From Deltaproteobacteria bacterium (GTDB lineage: Bacteria; Desulfobacterota; DSM-4660; Desulfatiglandales; Desulfatiglandaceae), in contig JAFDDR010000004.1 of the NCBI GenBank assembly GCA_019310785.1, positions 1 through 41,348 of the forward strand: a stretch of DNA of 41,348 nucleotides. The letters are read 5' to 3'. This document shows positions 41,284-41,348 of the stretch, in pieces. The notes beneath the pieces are model-generated. The model had not been told where the DNA came from. It saw only the letters and a program-made list of their open reading frames with translations, and did no database searches. The position numbers and the translations under genes are program-made. Within the stretch, counting starts at the first letter, position 1. Every line of letters begins with the position of its first letter.

Positions 41284-41348
41284 ATCCTCTGCCGGCCTTT
41301 ATCTTCCTGACCTAAAAAGGCTCATTTCGGGTTCCTTTTTCGTGACTT

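Overview
The window looks like part of a chromosome from an anaerobic member of the Desulfobacterota (the former Deltaproteobacteria). It carries the methyl-transfer arm of the Wood-Ljungdahl pathway (MeTr/AcsE plus both CFeSP subunits AcsD and AcsC), corrinoid methyltransferase genes with a RACo-type activator, a NuoE/F/G-like flavo-iron-sulfur module, three oxygen-sensitive [4Fe-4S]/FAD dehydratases of the 4-hydroxybutyryl-CoA dehydratase family, and sensor kinases that open with a KPTYKELEKRV-like N-terminus, which is frequent in that phylum. Assignment to a genus is not possible from the sequence alone. No tRNA, rRNA or CRISPR array was seen.

Layout. (1) 1-6609: the 3' part of an AMP-forming acyl-CoA synthetase followed by a complete Liv-type ABC importer in the order G-H-M-K-F, probably for uptake and activation of an organic acid; livG is frameshifted by a perfect 31-bp tandem duplication. 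(2) 6619-8533, minus strand: an orphan nucleotidyltransferase-like gene and a nitrilase. (3) 8549-11437: an AbfD-like dehydratase flanked by two near-identical 230-bp direct repeats, then a C_GCAxxG_C_C-type redox protein. (4) 11467-17661: a large GAF/PAS sensor kinase, then on the minus strand the most canonical AbfD, a 4-hydroxybutyrate-dehydrogenase-like iron alcohol dehydrogenase and a receiver-only response regulator. (5) 18251-21503: a TetR regulator with a good promoter and operator, a third and divergent AbfD-like protein, and a URO-D-fold (MtaA-like) methyltransferase. (6) 21981-24618: a two-component pair (PAS/GAF HisKA_3 kinase and NarL-type regulator). (7) 25050-37556: acsE, acsD, acsC, nuoE-, nuoF- and nuoG-like genes, a second MtaA-like methyltransferase, a corrinoid protein, RACo, a small Cys-rich protein and a tandem CobO-like ATPase. 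(8) 37588-39436, minus strand: MetE-core/URO-D-like methyltransferase, YkgJ-type Fe/Zn cluster protein and a DUF2007-like protein. (9) 39836-41348: a CbpA-like J protein, a two-helix membrane protein and a remnant of an HTH antitoxin.

How the genes may work together. The corrinoid protein, kept in Co(I) form by RACo, would receive a methyl group through a URO-D-fold methyltransferase. AcsE and AcsC/D would exchange methyl groups between tetrahydrofolate and the corrinoid iron-sulfur protein, and the NuoEFG-like module would connect NADH with low-potential electron carriers. The CODH/ACS catalytic subunits are not in the window. The canonical AbfD and its alcohol dehydrogenase fit a 4-hydroxybutyrate-to-crotonyl-CoA route; the other two AbfD-like proteins differ at catalytic positions and probably act on other substrates.

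The intergenic space is unusually rich in palindromic and dispersed repeats. The most striking is a TGTCATTTCGA...GAGAAATCT palindrome family present as two 138-bp units and as a ~400-bp version whose loop is replaced by a GIY-YIG nuclease gene. That arrangement looks like an autonomous element with its non-autonomous relatives, and two members sit between the nuoE- and nuoF-like genes of an apparent operon.
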